Assembly: GCA_949987565.1 (NCBI GenBank)
Contig: OX465115.1
Span: 1,462,043-1,526,042 of the forward strand
DNA: 64,000 nucleotides
Source: Luidia sarsii
Taxonomy: Eukaryota > Echinodermata > Asteroidea > Paxillosida > Luidiidae
Reading direction: 5' to 3'
A program made the position numbers and the translations under genes. The notes under the pieces are model-generated. The model worked only from the letters and a program-made list of their open reading frames with translations. It made no database searches and was not told where the DNA came from. How positions within the stretch are numbered: the stretch's first letter is position 1; each line of letters opens with the position of its first letter. Positions 24,901 to 30,398 of the stretch are shown piece by piece.

Positions 24901-27458
24901 TACCCGAATCAAACTTTATCAACATTGATGTGTATGATTTCAACTGATGAAATCAAGCAATTAGAGGAACTAAAAAAAAACTCAGATGGCATGGCATTTT
25001 GTTGGATAGTGATCTGTTTGCCTGCTGTTTGCATTGCATGATGAAATTGTTTATGCAATAAATGTGAGCCTGGATAACTCCATGTAGATGTGTGCATTGA
25101 TGCTAGACACAGGTTACATTGCTTGAATGTGAAGTGCTTGTTTTCTGTTGTAGTATTATGCCTCGATTAATTCTGAGAAAATATTTATGCATTTTTTTTA
25201 TCTGATCATTTTGCTGAATGATAGCGCTGTGCACATGAATCTGTGTTGTTTGTTTTTATTGGATTTTTTTTATCCGTTTTTTTTCTGTAATTTTTTTGTT
25301 CCGTTTTGTTTCAATGAGTTGTCCGTACACCAATAAATTGGTACCCCCCCAAAAGGTGGGTGATTTACCCATTCAGTTTGAAAGTATCTTGTCAGGTTGT
25401 CATGTTGCCATGTGCTTGTCAAGAATTATTTTAATTTTTCTTGAAGCCCCTACACAACATTGGTCAAGGTCAAATAATAGCATCCATACGTTGTCTGATC
25501 CAACACAATATGCATGAAATAGCACACCTGTGAAAATTTCAGCTCAATCCGCCAACTGAGTCTCGAGAAAATTGTGAAAACCGCTTCATTGGTTTCGCGA
25601 AAATGCAGCATTCAACGCCGTACTGTTCCGAAAAATAGTTTAGATCTCAGTAAGACGTAAACTATTTATTTTACTCATTTCTCCCAAAATACAACATTTT
25701 TGGCAGAAATATTTCAGTGAGAAGTTTCTACTATAACCATCTTCAACCTGTATAAATTTCATGTAAATCTGTGAACAATTCTGTGTTTCGCTCTTACCAA
25801 TGTTGTGTAGGGCTTTAAGGGGGATGGCTTGTTTAAAGAAATGCCAAGTATCATGGCCACCTCCCTCTCTTGGCACCATGCCAAACAGCCACACCCACTC
25901 CTTGGTGCATGTCATTGGATGTAACTGACATTTCAATTGTGTCAGATTGTGTCAAAGTGTCAGTTTGGTATGTTGCCAAGCGGCAGTTTGGCACATTGCC
26001 AAGTGGCAGTTTGGCAGTGTGGCTGTTTGGCGCATTGTCAAGTGGCTGTTTGGCATGTTGCCAAGCTGCAGTTTGGCATATTGCCAAGTGGCAGTTTGGC
26101 ATGTTGCCAAGTGCCAGTTTGGCATATTGCCAAGTGGCAGTTTGGCAGTGTAACTGTTTGGCGCATTGTCAAGTGGCTGTTTGGCACGTTACCAAGTGCC
26201 AGTTTGGCACGTTGCCAATTGGCTGTTTGGTGCATTGCCAAGTGGCTGTTTGGCACGTTGCCAAGCTGCAGTTTGGCATATTGCCAAGTGCCAGTTTGGC
26301 ATGTTGCCAAGTGGCAGTTTGGCATGTTGCCAAGTGGCAGTTTGGCATGTTGCCAAGTGCCAGTTTGGCAGTGTAACTGTTTGGCGCATTGTCAAGTGGC
26401 TGTTTGGCACGTTGCCAAGCTGCAGTTTGGCATATTGCCAAGTGCCAGTTTGGCATATTGCCAAGTGCCAGTTTGGCATGTTGCCAAGTGGCAGTTTGGC
26501 ACGTTGCCAAGCTGCAGTTTGGCATATTGCCAAGTGCCAGTTTGGCATGTTGCCAAGTGGCAGTTTGGCACGTTGCCAAGCTGCAGTTTGGCATATTGCC
26601 AAGTGGCAGTTTGGCATGTTGCCAAGTGGCAGTTTGGCATGTTGCCAAGTGCCAGTTTGGCATGTTGCCAAGTGCCAGTTTGGCAGTGTAACTGTTTGGC
26701 GCATTGTCAAGTGGCTGTTTGGCACGTTGCCAAGTGCCAGTTTGGCAGTGTAACTGTTTGGCGCATTGTCAAGTGGCTGTTTGGCACGTTGCCAAGTGCC
26801 AGTTTGGCAGTGTAACTGTTTGGCGCATTGTCAAGTGGCTGTTTGGCACGTTGCCAAGTGGCAGTTTGGTGCATTGCCAAGTGGCAGTTCCGCATGTTGC
26901 CAATTGCACTGCAATGCCTTACTGTGTGCATGTCCATTTGAATCGGTTCACCGCTGCAAATACCAATCGCATTTGTCTTTTCTCCGTCTACGTCTCCCTC
27001 TTTCTCCTACTCTCCACGTCCGCCCGGTGTTGCACAGGACACTGCTTCAGCAGAGATGGTGCGAAACAGCCTCGCGGACCCCAGCAAGAAGGAGGCCAAA
27101 CGAGCCACCTCGCCGGGCAGACAGGTGGTCCAGAAATCTGTCGGCAACGTGCAGGACAAACTCAAGGTTAGAGACAGCTAGAAGAGATTGACTGACAGAC
27201 AGACAGACAGACTGAGTGATTAATGGACAGACAGACAGACCAACAAACAGACTGGTAGCTAGGCCTGTTGATTCGGTGTATAGATTCCAAGATGTGTGGC
27301 TTTCAATTTTTTTCATTGGTGAAAACAGAAAGGATGTTTGTGTATGACAGTTTCAGTCCTAGCCAGGAGTTTTCATTCATTCAGAGCTTGGCTTAATGTC
27401 CGTGTACCTTTTCCTTTGATTCCACCAACAGATGTTCCAAGGCATGGGCAACAAATAG
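452..27458 (+). CDS. AFAP1-like: AFAP1-like actin filament-associated adaptor (tandem PH domains, coiled coil), 3' part, 17 exons
   Basis: The joined exons give 788 residues and a stop at 27456-27458; the N terminus lies upstream of the window. Residue numbers start at the first full codon seen. Order: residues 36-174 are acidic and tyrosine-rich (SYYNV, FYENP, VYEEP, TYEDV, SYDSYDEEE) with a proline motif IPPVPSTSRP; PH1 about 208-305; a basic linker with KIFKREKK; PH2 about 364-458 (GFINVLGAKY, SKWRKKFV); residues near YINVAKTIDEDLYLE; a KKDKK-rich tract about 550-575; a coiled coil about 607-700; a C-terminal tail ending MFQGMGNK. In AFAP1, tyrosine/proline motifs, PH-linker-PH and a leucine zipper follow one another the same way; the family cross-links F-actin and activates Src-type kinases. 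The linker, the start of PH2 and the YESYDEEE-type motif recall vertebrate AFAP1 most closely. Which paralogue (AFAP1, L1, L2) is not decided. All exon phases are consistent, so the model probably misses no constitutive exon after 452. Confidence 0.85.
667..1170. repeat. Foldback repeat (GAGCCGCTTAAGC ends) with a second element nested inside
   Basis: The outer element starts near TTTCGTAGAGCCGCTTAAGC and resumes at about 1074 with AAAAGTGAAG, ending in CTCTATGAATTTGGCCCC. An intact relative at 7307-7550 is continuous across the same point. The interruption (829-1065) is a GATCGAAACGTCAGG foldback element, flanked by near-identical ATGAAAC(C)AAAA. Confidence 0.7.
829..1065. mobile_element. 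GATCGAAACGTCAGG foldback element, nested copy
   Basis: Left arm: inverse of the family tail, then GACC-type core (TTTCGATCCCAGCAGGACC). Right arm: the same core in the other orientation (GGTCGTGCTAGGATCGAAAC). It begins TGATATACAAAAATGTTGCA and carries no ORF. Confidence 0.7.
1160..1395. repeat. GAGCCGCTTAAGC foldback repeat, complete copy
   Basis: Terminal inverted repeats ATTTCATGGAGCCGCTTAAGC and GCTTAAGCGGCTCTATGA bound a 190-base core. The copy lies head to tail next to the 667-1170 copy. Confidence 0.7.
1868..1917 (+). CDS. AFAP1-like: AFAP1-like exon b
   Basis: Acceptor tctttgacag, donor gtaagt. 16 codons plus 2 bases encode DDSYYNVSVGPSKTEA and the start of a glycine codon completed in exon c. 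The two tyrosines in an acidic context begin the tyrosine-rich part. The upstream polypyrimidine tract is long: 14 T lie just before the acceptor. Confidence 0.7.
2640..2945 (+). repeat. Dispersed repeat, about 300 bp, second copy at 14040-14345
   Basis: Both copies share, in order, TTTCATGG, CGTTGAAT, GACAACCTA/GACGACCTA, TTTTCAACGG-type sequence and CGAATTCAGACAAAA, ending near GCATTCC. No coding potential is seen. Confidence 0.6.
3254..3310 (+). other. Possible 57-base cassette exon of the AFAP1-like gene
   Basis: A good acceptor (ctaacgatttcctcccattag: branch-like CTAAC, pyrimidines, TAG) and a donor gtagag bound 57 bases, a multiple of three. In the phase required between exons b and c the frame is open and starts GRGFRQRWSQ. 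Another frame (VEDSGSDGPKVSAS) looks more protein-like but does not fit the phase. It may be chance. Confidence 0.2.
3507..3935. repeat. MITE-like element (GGCCGTTCCCACTACG ends), relative at 53545-53725
   Basis: It starts GGGCCGTTCCCACTACGAAA and ends GTGGAAACGGCCGTT, so the ends are inverted. The interior repeats ATCGCGATTCAAAT and TGTCCACAC. The 53.5 kb copy keeps the left half. Confidence 0.6.
4073..4338. repeat. MITE-like element (GTGACCCGGTACAGCATAA ends), relative at 51945-52376
   Basis: The left end GTGACCCGGTACAGCATAAT and right end near TGTCGGGTCACATA are inverted. The interior phrase GATGTGAAAGAGTATACCAT and the end phrase GTGGGATATTCC are shared with the 51.9 kb copy, which carries an extra interior segment. 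Confidence 0.65.
4890..5075 (+). mobile_element. tRNA-derived SINE, family 1 (best-preserved tRNA head)
   Basis: Bases 4978-5050 fold as a cloverleaf. Acceptor arms GGCTGGA/TCCAGTC pair with one G-T, the D stem is GCTC/GAGC, the anticodon stem CTGGT/TCCAG has one mismatch, and the T arm is TCGGG/CCCGG with loop TTCATGT. Box A (TAGCTCAGATGG) and box B (GGTTCATGTCC) are present. The same upstream (TTGAATTGC...GACTGG) and downstream (TTTCTTTGCCAATTTTTCAA) flanks recur in other copies, so this is a SINE and not a tRNA gene. Confidence 0.8.
5509..5642. repeat. MITE-like element (GATTTCACGAAGCC ends)
   Basis: The left end TTGATTTCACGAAGCCTTACGA and right end GATGAGTTTGGTGAAATTGACG are inverted. 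The interior includes ATCGTAACTCAACTTACG and TTGCGATTGATCGCAAG. Copies occur at 24428-24590 and 27582-27732; a degenerate one may lie at 56128-56285. Confidence 0.7.
7111..7228 (+). CDS. AFAP1-like: AFAP1-like exon c
   Basis: Acceptor ttgctttcag, donor gtgagt. One base completes the glycine codon, then 39 codons. FDNFYENP and LVYEEPDP are candidate phosphotyrosine/SH2 sites and IPPVPSTSRP is SH3-ligand-like. AFAP1 is known to bind Src through such motifs. The intron just after it begins with a fragment resembling the SINE family 1 head (GGGATCCCTGGAGAGAGACG). Confidence 0.8.
7307..7552. repeat. GAGCCGCTTAAGC foldback repeat, full length
   Basis: The ends GGGCCCAATTTCATAGAGCC and GGCGCTATGAAATTGGCCCC are near-perfect inverted repeats about 245 bases apart. 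Other copies: about 6650-6800, 8441-8803, 20190-20430, 30845-31022 and 33990-34168. No ORF. Confidence 0.75.
8121..8295 (+). CDS. AFAP1-like: AFAP1-like exon d
   Basis: Acceptor cttcttgtag, donor gtaggg. 58 codons plus one base. It encodes a Ser/Thr-rich stretch, then SFHSSSSSQQYDDLDTYEDV, an acidic tyrosine cluster. It ends in DDKDN and the first base of a tyrosine codon. Confidence 0.8.
8441..8803. repeat. Foldback repeat, diverged copy with a different core
   Basis: The ends GGGGCCAATTTCATAGACCC and AGCTCTACGAAATTGGACCC match the GAGCCGCTTAAGC family. The 300-base interior does not match the other copies, so it may be a subfamily or an insertion. Confidence 0.5.
8894..8966 (+). CDS. AFAP1-like: AFAP1-like exon e (SYDSYDEEE motif)
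   Basis: Acceptor ctcaccag, donor gtacgt. It encodes DDSLTSYDSYDEEEIERHKN. A YxSYDEEE-type motif before the first PH domain is a hallmark I associate with AFAP1 proteins. Its last codon is completed by exon f. Confidence 0.8.
9250..9977 (+). repeat. CT-rich microsatellite tract abutting the PH1 exon
   Basis: More than 700 bases are nearly all pyrimidine (TCTC, CCTTT, TCTG units), ending in TCTCTCCATTCACCACAG, the acceptor of exon f. Long ORFs on both strands here are products of low complexity. It may act as an oversized polypyrimidine tract. Confidence 0.9.
9979..10360 (+). CDS. AFAP1-like: AFAP1-like exon f (first PH domain)
   Basis: Acceptor caccacag, donor gtgggt; 382 bases, 127 codons after completing a threonine. 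A helical basic lead (DKLAIFRKRFEG) is followed by PH1: strands at GLLHICKKG, FGAWNKRYCVARD and LQCFKKCD, then LLLLGNTVAYLG, and a C-terminal helix KEEANKWVE with the conserved PH tryptophan. Basic residues in the first loop (CKKGMTISKKSFG) could bind phosphoinositides. The domain ends in exon g. Confidence 0.9.
10478..10751. mobile_element. GATCGAAACGTCAGG elements, inverted pair, one with a 12-bp target duplication
   Basis: A + copy (10478-10610, with a short internal duplication of CCTGCTAGGATCGAAA) is followed by a - copy at 10626-10739. The second copy is flanked by perfect 12-base direct repeats TTCCTCTATGGT (10614-10625 and 10740-10751), which marks it as an insertion. Confidence 0.75.
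11596..11985 (+). repeat. (CCCTG)n pentamer array
   Basis: About 77 pentamers, a few with C-to-T changes or GACCTG/GATTTG variants. The - strand reads (GGGCA)n, with G3 runs every five bases. It ends about 55 bases before the acceptor of exon g. The long AGQGR-type ORFs are artefacts of the repeat. Confidence 0.95.
12043..12154 (+). CDS. AFAP1-like: AFAP1-like exon g
   Basis: Acceptor ctattaacag, donor gtaaat. It encodes VLKGYATMGNELVPSTGF and a Ser/Thr-rich linker ending DDITKK. The first residues complete the PH1 C-terminal helix. Confidence 0.8.
12570..12644 (+). CDS. AFAP1-like: AFAP1-like exon h (basic linker)
   Basis: Acceptor ctcctccag, donor gtgagg. It encodes MKIFKREKKTVGQQLSMDD. 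A KITKIISLGKKK-like basic stretch sits at the same place, just before PH2, in AFAP1. Confidence 0.8.
13284..13435 (+). mobile_element. tRNA-derived SINE, family 2
   Basis: It carries TTTAAGACGTCCGTACTGG, box B GGGTTCGAATCCC, then GAGCTGCCTGAAAT, GGGCAAAGCACTGAGCA and TACATTCTCCT. The same order of modules occurs at 29279-29452. Partial or reverse copies: 18775-18850 (+), 24129-24240 (-), 51400-51530 (-). Confidence 0.75.
13658..13881 (+). CDS. AFAP1-like: AFAP1-like exon i (second PH domain)
   Basis: Acceptor catgcccag, donor gtaaca. 74 codons after completing a glycine. PH2 strands: GFINVLGAKY, KWRKKFVTVEEG, MALYSEDGD, LQFEFPLLGTEM, MAMRIFRGAE and LIYIQ. This aligns by eye with the GYLNVL...RWRERWCRV core of AFAP1 PH2. 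Confidence 0.9.
14040..14345 (+). repeat. Dispersed repeat, second copy of 2640-2945
   Basis: See the first copy. The shared blocks are in the same order. A GATCGGAACATCATGCCC copy of the foldback family follows at about 14540-14650. Confidence 0.6.
14707..14856 (+). CDS. AFAP1-like: AFAP1-like exon j (end of PH2)
   Basis: Acceptor cccctcccag, donor gtaaac; 50 codons, phase 0 at both ends. FFNHLDMGPLLQVYTKILD would form the last PH2 strand and helix. Then comes a Ser/Arg/Gln-rich stretch with NILRAFEKQN. Confidence 0.8.
14930..15650 (+). repeat. Degenerate tandem repeat, unit about 85-95 bp, with CCATCTTGGCAC
   Basis: Units share GAAGCCACTGTCGGCCATCTT, GGCACTCC, GAGTCA, GGTCATTAGAGGCAACAGTTC and GATAGCATGTG. 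CCATCTTGGCAC or a variant lies near 15010, 15099, 15190, 15275, 15366, 15495 and 15591. All are in the intron between exons j and k. Confidence 0.8.
15946..16145. other. Assembly gap, 200 N
   Basis: Exactly 200 N, probably a placeholder of unknown true size. Exon phases on both sides agree (0/0), so the gap need not hide a coding exon. Confidence 0.98.
16806..16928 (+). CDS. AFAP1-like: AFAP1-like exon k
   Basis: Acceptor ggtctgatag, donor gtgagt; 41 codons, phase 0/0. YINVAKTIDEDLYLELLD resembles the YDYIDVEMSASVIQ stretch that follows PH2 in AFAP1. It is followed by a basic KKKKKKRAF end. Confidence 0.8.
17932..18440 (+). repeat. 30-bp minisatellite (GGTCACTCAAATGGTCAT)
   Basis: About 16 units of 29-31 bases: GGTCACTCAAATGGTCAT followed by TGATTCCCCATC, alternating with a variant with TCGATTCCACACC. 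It ends about 35 bases before exon l. ORFs through it are repeat artefacts. Confidence 0.95.
18475..18700 (+). CDS. AFAP1-like: AFAP1-like exon l (lysine-rich tract)
   Basis: Acceptor ggtcacgtcag, donor gtaggt. 75 codons plus one base. HGRTRSASVQDSPGPVKKAE has phosphosite-like serines; then comes a run of KKDKK units, and then EVAVEPVRRRQPS. Expansion of the GACAAGAAG codons may vary between alleles. The acceptor has a weak pyrimidine tract, so its exact start is less sure. Confidence 0.75.
18775..18850 (+). mobile_element. SINE family 2, truncated copy
   Basis: It contains CCAGCTCGGTGGTTAAGTG and TTTAAGACGTCTGCACTAGA, matching the box A region of the 29279 copy, and stops before box B. Confidence 0.6.
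19215..19335 (+). CDS. AFAP1-like: AFAP1-like exon m (coiled coil, part 1)
   Basis: Acceptor cctttgtag, donor gtcaga. It encodes VINKFKESDKSHLLVVDKLE and then ERKEVDERKRAVTKMKVDL, a charged helix with heptad spacing. It matches the place of the AFAP1 leucine zipper/coiled coil. Confidence 0.8.
19336..20950 (+). other. Intron with dispersed repeats
   Basis: It contains a GATCGAAACGTCAGG copy (19570-19640), a foldback copy (20190-20430) and a CCACA-rich partial inverted repeat at about 20690-20830 (ACCACAATTTACCACAG against TGTGTGGTTAATTGTGGT). No exon is seen. Confidence 0.6.
20951..21122 (+). CDS. AFAP1-like: AFAP1-like exon n (coiled coil, part 2)
   Basis: Acceptor gggtctccag, donor gtagga. 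57 codons after completing a serine. RRKEQLDSELNKVQQEWSE and NRLAFINNEIERL continue the coiled coil; a Gly-rich end follows. Confidence 0.85.
21224..22440 (+). repeat. 90-bp satellite, about 13.5 copies
   Basis: TGCATCCACACAGTCCCTGG recurs exactly every 90 bases from 21301 to 22021, then at 22112 (after a one-base insertion at about 22091), 22202, 22292 and 22382. Divergence is a few bases per unit and rises at the 3' end. Because 90 is 30 codons, the - strand stays open as a 30-residue repeat. No sign shows it is translated. Confidence 0.97.
22730..22890. mobile_element. GATCGAAACGTCAGG foldback element, inverted pair
   Basis: The - core TTTCGATCCTAGCAAGACCC is followed by the + core GCTAGGATCGAGACGTCAGG and the second tail type (TTATGTATTGCAGG, GTGAGCAGTTTTTGTATTAA). 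Confidence 0.7.
23597..23701 (+). CDS. AFAP1-like: AFAP1-like exon o
   Basis: Acceptor aaccgtgcag, donor gtaagt; 35 codons, phase 0/0: MVRELSFKDPLMVRN and RDRLSLCSMRSWSL. A basic Ser-rich tail follows the coiled coil. The acceptor lacks a strong pyrimidine tract. It can be skipped without a frame change, and its MVRNS recurs in exon p. Confidence 0.7.
23702..25440 (+). other. Intron part with SINE and MITE copies
   Basis: Holds a - strand SINE family 2 copy (24129-24240) and a MITE copy (24428-24590, ends GATTTCACCAAACT and GGCTTCGTGAAATCCACCCC). An AATAAA at about 25057 could serve an alternative 3' end, but nothing supports its use. Confidence 0.5.
25443..25827. repeat. MITE-like element (CCCTACACAACATTGGT ends), relative at 42598-42957
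   Basis: The left end AAGCCCCTACACAACATTGGT and right end ACCAATGTTGTGTAGGGCTTT are inverted. The 42.6 kb copy has AAAGGCCCAATACAACATTGG and CCAATGTTGTATTGGGCCTTT. About 380 and 360 bases, no ORF. Confidence 0.8.
25965..26905 (+). repeat. 23-bp minisatellite of NFI-type palindromes (TTGGCN5GCCAA)
   Basis: About 40 units of 23 bases, each TTTGGC, five bases, GCCAAG, then TGGCAG or TGCCAG or CTGCAG. By my count about 26 units are perfect TTGGC(N5)GCCAA, the consensus of nuclear factor I. A variant block TTTGGCAGTGTAACTG followed by TTTGGCGCATTGTCAA interrupts the array at intervals. It lies in the last long intron, ending about 130 bases before exon p. All reading frames are open, so the ORFs here are artefacts. 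Confidence 0.95.
27038..27166 (+). CDS. AFAP1-like: AFAP1-like exon p
   Basis: Acceptor ggtgttgcacag, donor gttaga; 43 codons, phase 0/0. It encodes AEMVRNSLADPSKKEAK, then RATSPGRQVVQ and SVGNVQDKLK. Basic, Ser/Thr-Pro-containing tail. Confidence 0.8.
27432..27458 (+). CDS. AFAP1-like: AFAP1-like terminal coding exon
   Basis: Acceptor gattccaccaacag. Nine codons, MFQGMGNK and TAG, in phase with exon p. Too short for ORF finders, but KLKMFQGMGNK reads as one helix and the frame fits. Confidence 0.75.
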   Translation: MFQGMGNK

Positions 27459-27581
27459 ACATGGCCTGGAGAGACGTCGGGACACCAGAGCACTATTTTT
27501 GTACAGAGCTGCCATCAAAGGGCTGAAGTACTCCTGCCAATAGAGGGCGCTGTCACTCAACATAGCCACATAAGCCAGGCG

Positions 27582-27732
27582 TCCATTTCACCAAACTCTT
27601 CGTAACTTACGACTAATCGCAAGATGGTGAGCAATGTACAGAAACCGTATGCGGTGTGCCACTTTACGATGGGTTATCCATCGTAAGTAGAGTTACGATG
27701 CATCGTTAGGCTTTGTGAAATCCACCCCTGGT
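27582..27732. repeat. MITE-like element inside the 3' UTR
   Basis: Starts CCATTTCACCAAACTCTTCG and ends GGCTTTGTGAAATCCACCCC. The arms pair (CGTAACTTACGA against TCGTAAGTAGAGTTACGA), so the mRNA could fold here. Confidence 0.7.
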
Positions 27733-28020
27733 CCTCTCTCAGCGAGGACGTCAGAAGCAGAGGCCCGTGGCGGAATGTGGATTGACATCCTTGCACAGAG
27801 CCCTCTATTGACTGCTAGAGGCTACTGTCCTTTTTGTAAAGAGACATTTCTATGAAAAAGAAAAACCAAACAATTAATGCTGGGACTGTACAAAGCTACT
27901 TTTAATGATCAGATCTTCATGCTGAATAAGACATTTTCTCCTCCCCCCAATAATCATATAAATGGTGCACATTTTGTTTTTATACTGCATCAAATGATGT
28001 GATCAATTTTATTTCCTGTA

Positions 28021-28026
28021 AATAAA
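28021..28026 (+). terminator. Polyadenylation signal AATAAA (AFAP1-like gene)
   Basis: AATAAA 563 bases after the stop codon, in an AT-rich stretch with T-rich sequence following (ACCTTTTTTTATG). It is the first canonical signal after the stop. Confidence 0.55.
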
Positions 28027-28499
28027 ATTCATATTACCTTTTTTTATGAATTTTATGTGTGCAGCCTCACAATTGACCACCAAAATTGTTTATTTTCTGA
28101 ATTCTGAAAAGTATGACCCACTGAGGTGGGTCAATATTGAAAATGAAATCACTTTTCTAAATTGCCCAAGGAAAAGAAATGACCAAAATAAAAAACTGCT
28201 GAGGAGAAAGTAATTTTGGGATTCCGAAATATCAGGGCGACTCCCACTCTGCTCACACTGGACTTAAGCAGTGTCCAAATCACCAGCCTCTGTGAATTTG
28301 ACCCAATGTTATTGCAATGTGAACTGGTTGATATGCTGCAGACAATAAGTGTGGATTTTGAAAGAAAACCATGAAGAAATAGAATTGGTATCCAATTCAG
28401 GACCAAATGTTAATCTCTGCCCTCAGAAGTTGCTATCTTTTTGAGACTGAAGACAAATTAAGTAGAGGAAAAATGACGGGGATATTTGAAACAACTTGA

Positions 28500-28690
28500 G
28501 AAAATGGCAAAGGATTGGAACCTGTGACTTCTTAATACCACCTGAGCTATCAGCCCTTAGATGGTGGCCTGCCCCTAATTATAGTCAACTATCTTTGCCA
28601 GGGTGTGGGCACCAGTCAGAAGCATTCTACCATTAACTGCCATAATATATCTCCAGAGATCACGCCCCCTTTTTTTATTATCTTGTAAAT
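28500..28690 (-). mobile_element. SINE family 1, reverse copy
   Basis: Reverse complement of the SINE: CTGAGCTATCAGCCCTTAG, then GTCAACTA, TTTGCCAGGGTG and CACCAGTCAGAAGC. The T-arm end is lost. Confidence 0.7.
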
Positions 28691-29278
28691 AAGTATTAGA
28701 AAGAACACTGCCTTTGGACAGTTACTTAAAGTTAAGTTTTTCGTCCTGTTTGAGCACACACTGAGTTCAAGATGTGTTGTCCCCTTAAAGGAGCTTCAGT
28801 GATGCTAAAATGATCTTAAATGCCTTAACATGTAAATAGCGATTAGAATTCAGTTATGATTATGACTTTGTACACAAACTACAGATTAGAACATTTTATT
28901 CAGCTTGCCCCTATAAATGCGATGTTTACAATTTTTTCCGCTAGGATTCAATAAGAAATGAAAAGTTCAATGTTTTTTATTTTTTTTATTATTTTTTTTA
29001 TTACAAAAGATGAAAGGACATTTAAATCCTGGCCGATTTGTTCGTGTTTGTATTTTACCTTAAAACTTTTTTTCCATTCAAACAGAAATGTTGCAAATTT
29101 CTTACTGACTTGAAATGTACAGTGCCTGCGGTTTGACCCCGCCATGACCTTCATGAAGCCTTTTCTTTTTCTTTTGGAGTGCTTGGTCATTTTTGTTTTT
29201 TAATGCAAAGGATATGCAAACGAGATGATTATATCCAAAGCGGTATCTGCTGCTATGCACTATTTGAATCTGCCACAC

Positions 29279-29452
29279 GACCTCGACCAGCTCGGTGGTC
29301 AAGTAGTTAAGACATCTGCACTAGAAAGCGGGAGTCGCGGTTTAAATCCCGCCCCAGCTGCCTGAAATAAGGCACTGGGCAAAGCACTGGGCACTTGGTG
29401 CTTATCACGTCGAGCGGGGCAAACCAACCCTCATTGAATTACATTCTCCTGG
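29279..29452 (+). mobile_element. tRNA-derived SINE, family 2, longest copy
   Basis: Box A region CCAGCTCGGTGGTCAAG, box B region GCGGTTTAAATCCCGCC, then CAGCTGCCTG, GGGCAAAGCACTGGGCA and ATTACATTCTCC. Upstream CACACGACCTCGA is shared with the 18775 copy. Confidence 0.8.
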
Positions 29453-30246
29453 ACGTCATCATGAGCTGTGTAAGGCAGGTCCTCCCGTGATCCAAATGTT
29501 CCAGCCCATCGCGTTTCCGCAAAGCACTTCCGCCCTGTCGCCATCTCGATCAAGATAATTTGGACGAAAATTGCAATATTTCGAGAACAGTAAAAAAGAA
29601 GTGCTGAGGTGAAGCTGAACGCGGTCTTCTATGTTCCCCAATAATGTCTTGGGTCGCATAGGGAGGGATGAGTATTTGCCAGAAAGACAAGTGGTTGCCA
29701 GGGAGACAAGTGGCTGCCATGGTCACAAATAGATGTCTACAACTCCCCCACCCCCCAAAAAACTAGTGCTTTCTGAGTTAAGCTGGAGTTATGATTGATA
29801 TGATTTGTTGAGATTGAATGTTGTATATAAAAGAGTGGGGGTTATAATTCTTTATATATATTTGTAGAGGTTTTTTAAGTTTATATATTACTCGGAGTAC
29901 ACATTTTGATTATGTTTAATTATTTTTTAACAAGTTTTTGTGTATGGAATTTAATTGTGACAGTTTTTTGTTAACTGACTCCTGGAGAGTTGAATTTTGA
30001 TGCTTTAATTTTTTTTTTTTTTTACTTTGGTTAAAATCTGAAATAATTTGAGAGTTTTTAGCGCCACATCAGTTAGGTCGTTAGGATCATAGATACATTA
30101 TGATTTTCTTTTTAATTGAGATTGTATTAAAGCAATGTTGTATAAGGCAATCCTATGTTTGGACAGAACTGTGAACATTGCAATTCTTGTTTTGTTATAG
30201 TTCTTTTTTTATCATACAAAGCTGAGCTTTCAAGAGAAACTTTGAG

Positions 30247-30398
30247 AATAGATCGTTTGCACCGGTGGCCATCTTTGGGGCCTAGTCTTTGTTCCTCTTG
30301 GATAGGCAAGAGTTCACTGTATGTACCTGCATTGTCACTGAATACTGATAACGCTAGAAGGCCCCAAAGATGGCTGCCGGTGCAAACGATCTATTGTT
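30247..30398. repeat. Inverted repeat, about 37-base arms
   Basis: Left arm AATAGATCGTTTGCACCGG...GGGGCCT, right arm AGGCCCC...CCGGTGCAAACGATCTATT, differing at about one base. The loop is about 78 bases. The arms contain GCCATCTTTGGGG. Confidence 0.8.

Larger units (their letters stand above)
27459..28045 (+). other. Probable 3' UTR of the AFAP1-like gene
   Basis: From the TAG to about 20 bases after the AATAAA at 28021. It carries a MITE copy at 27582-27732. Confidence 0.6.

Noticed and set aside
25057..25062. AATAAA as an alternative 3' end
   Set aside because: Canonical hexamer, but isolated in an intron with nothing else to support cleavage there.
25870..26815. Many overlapping ORFs with ACCQVAVWHVAK-type repeats
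   Set aside because: The 23-bp unit has no stop in any frame, so all are shadows of the repeat.
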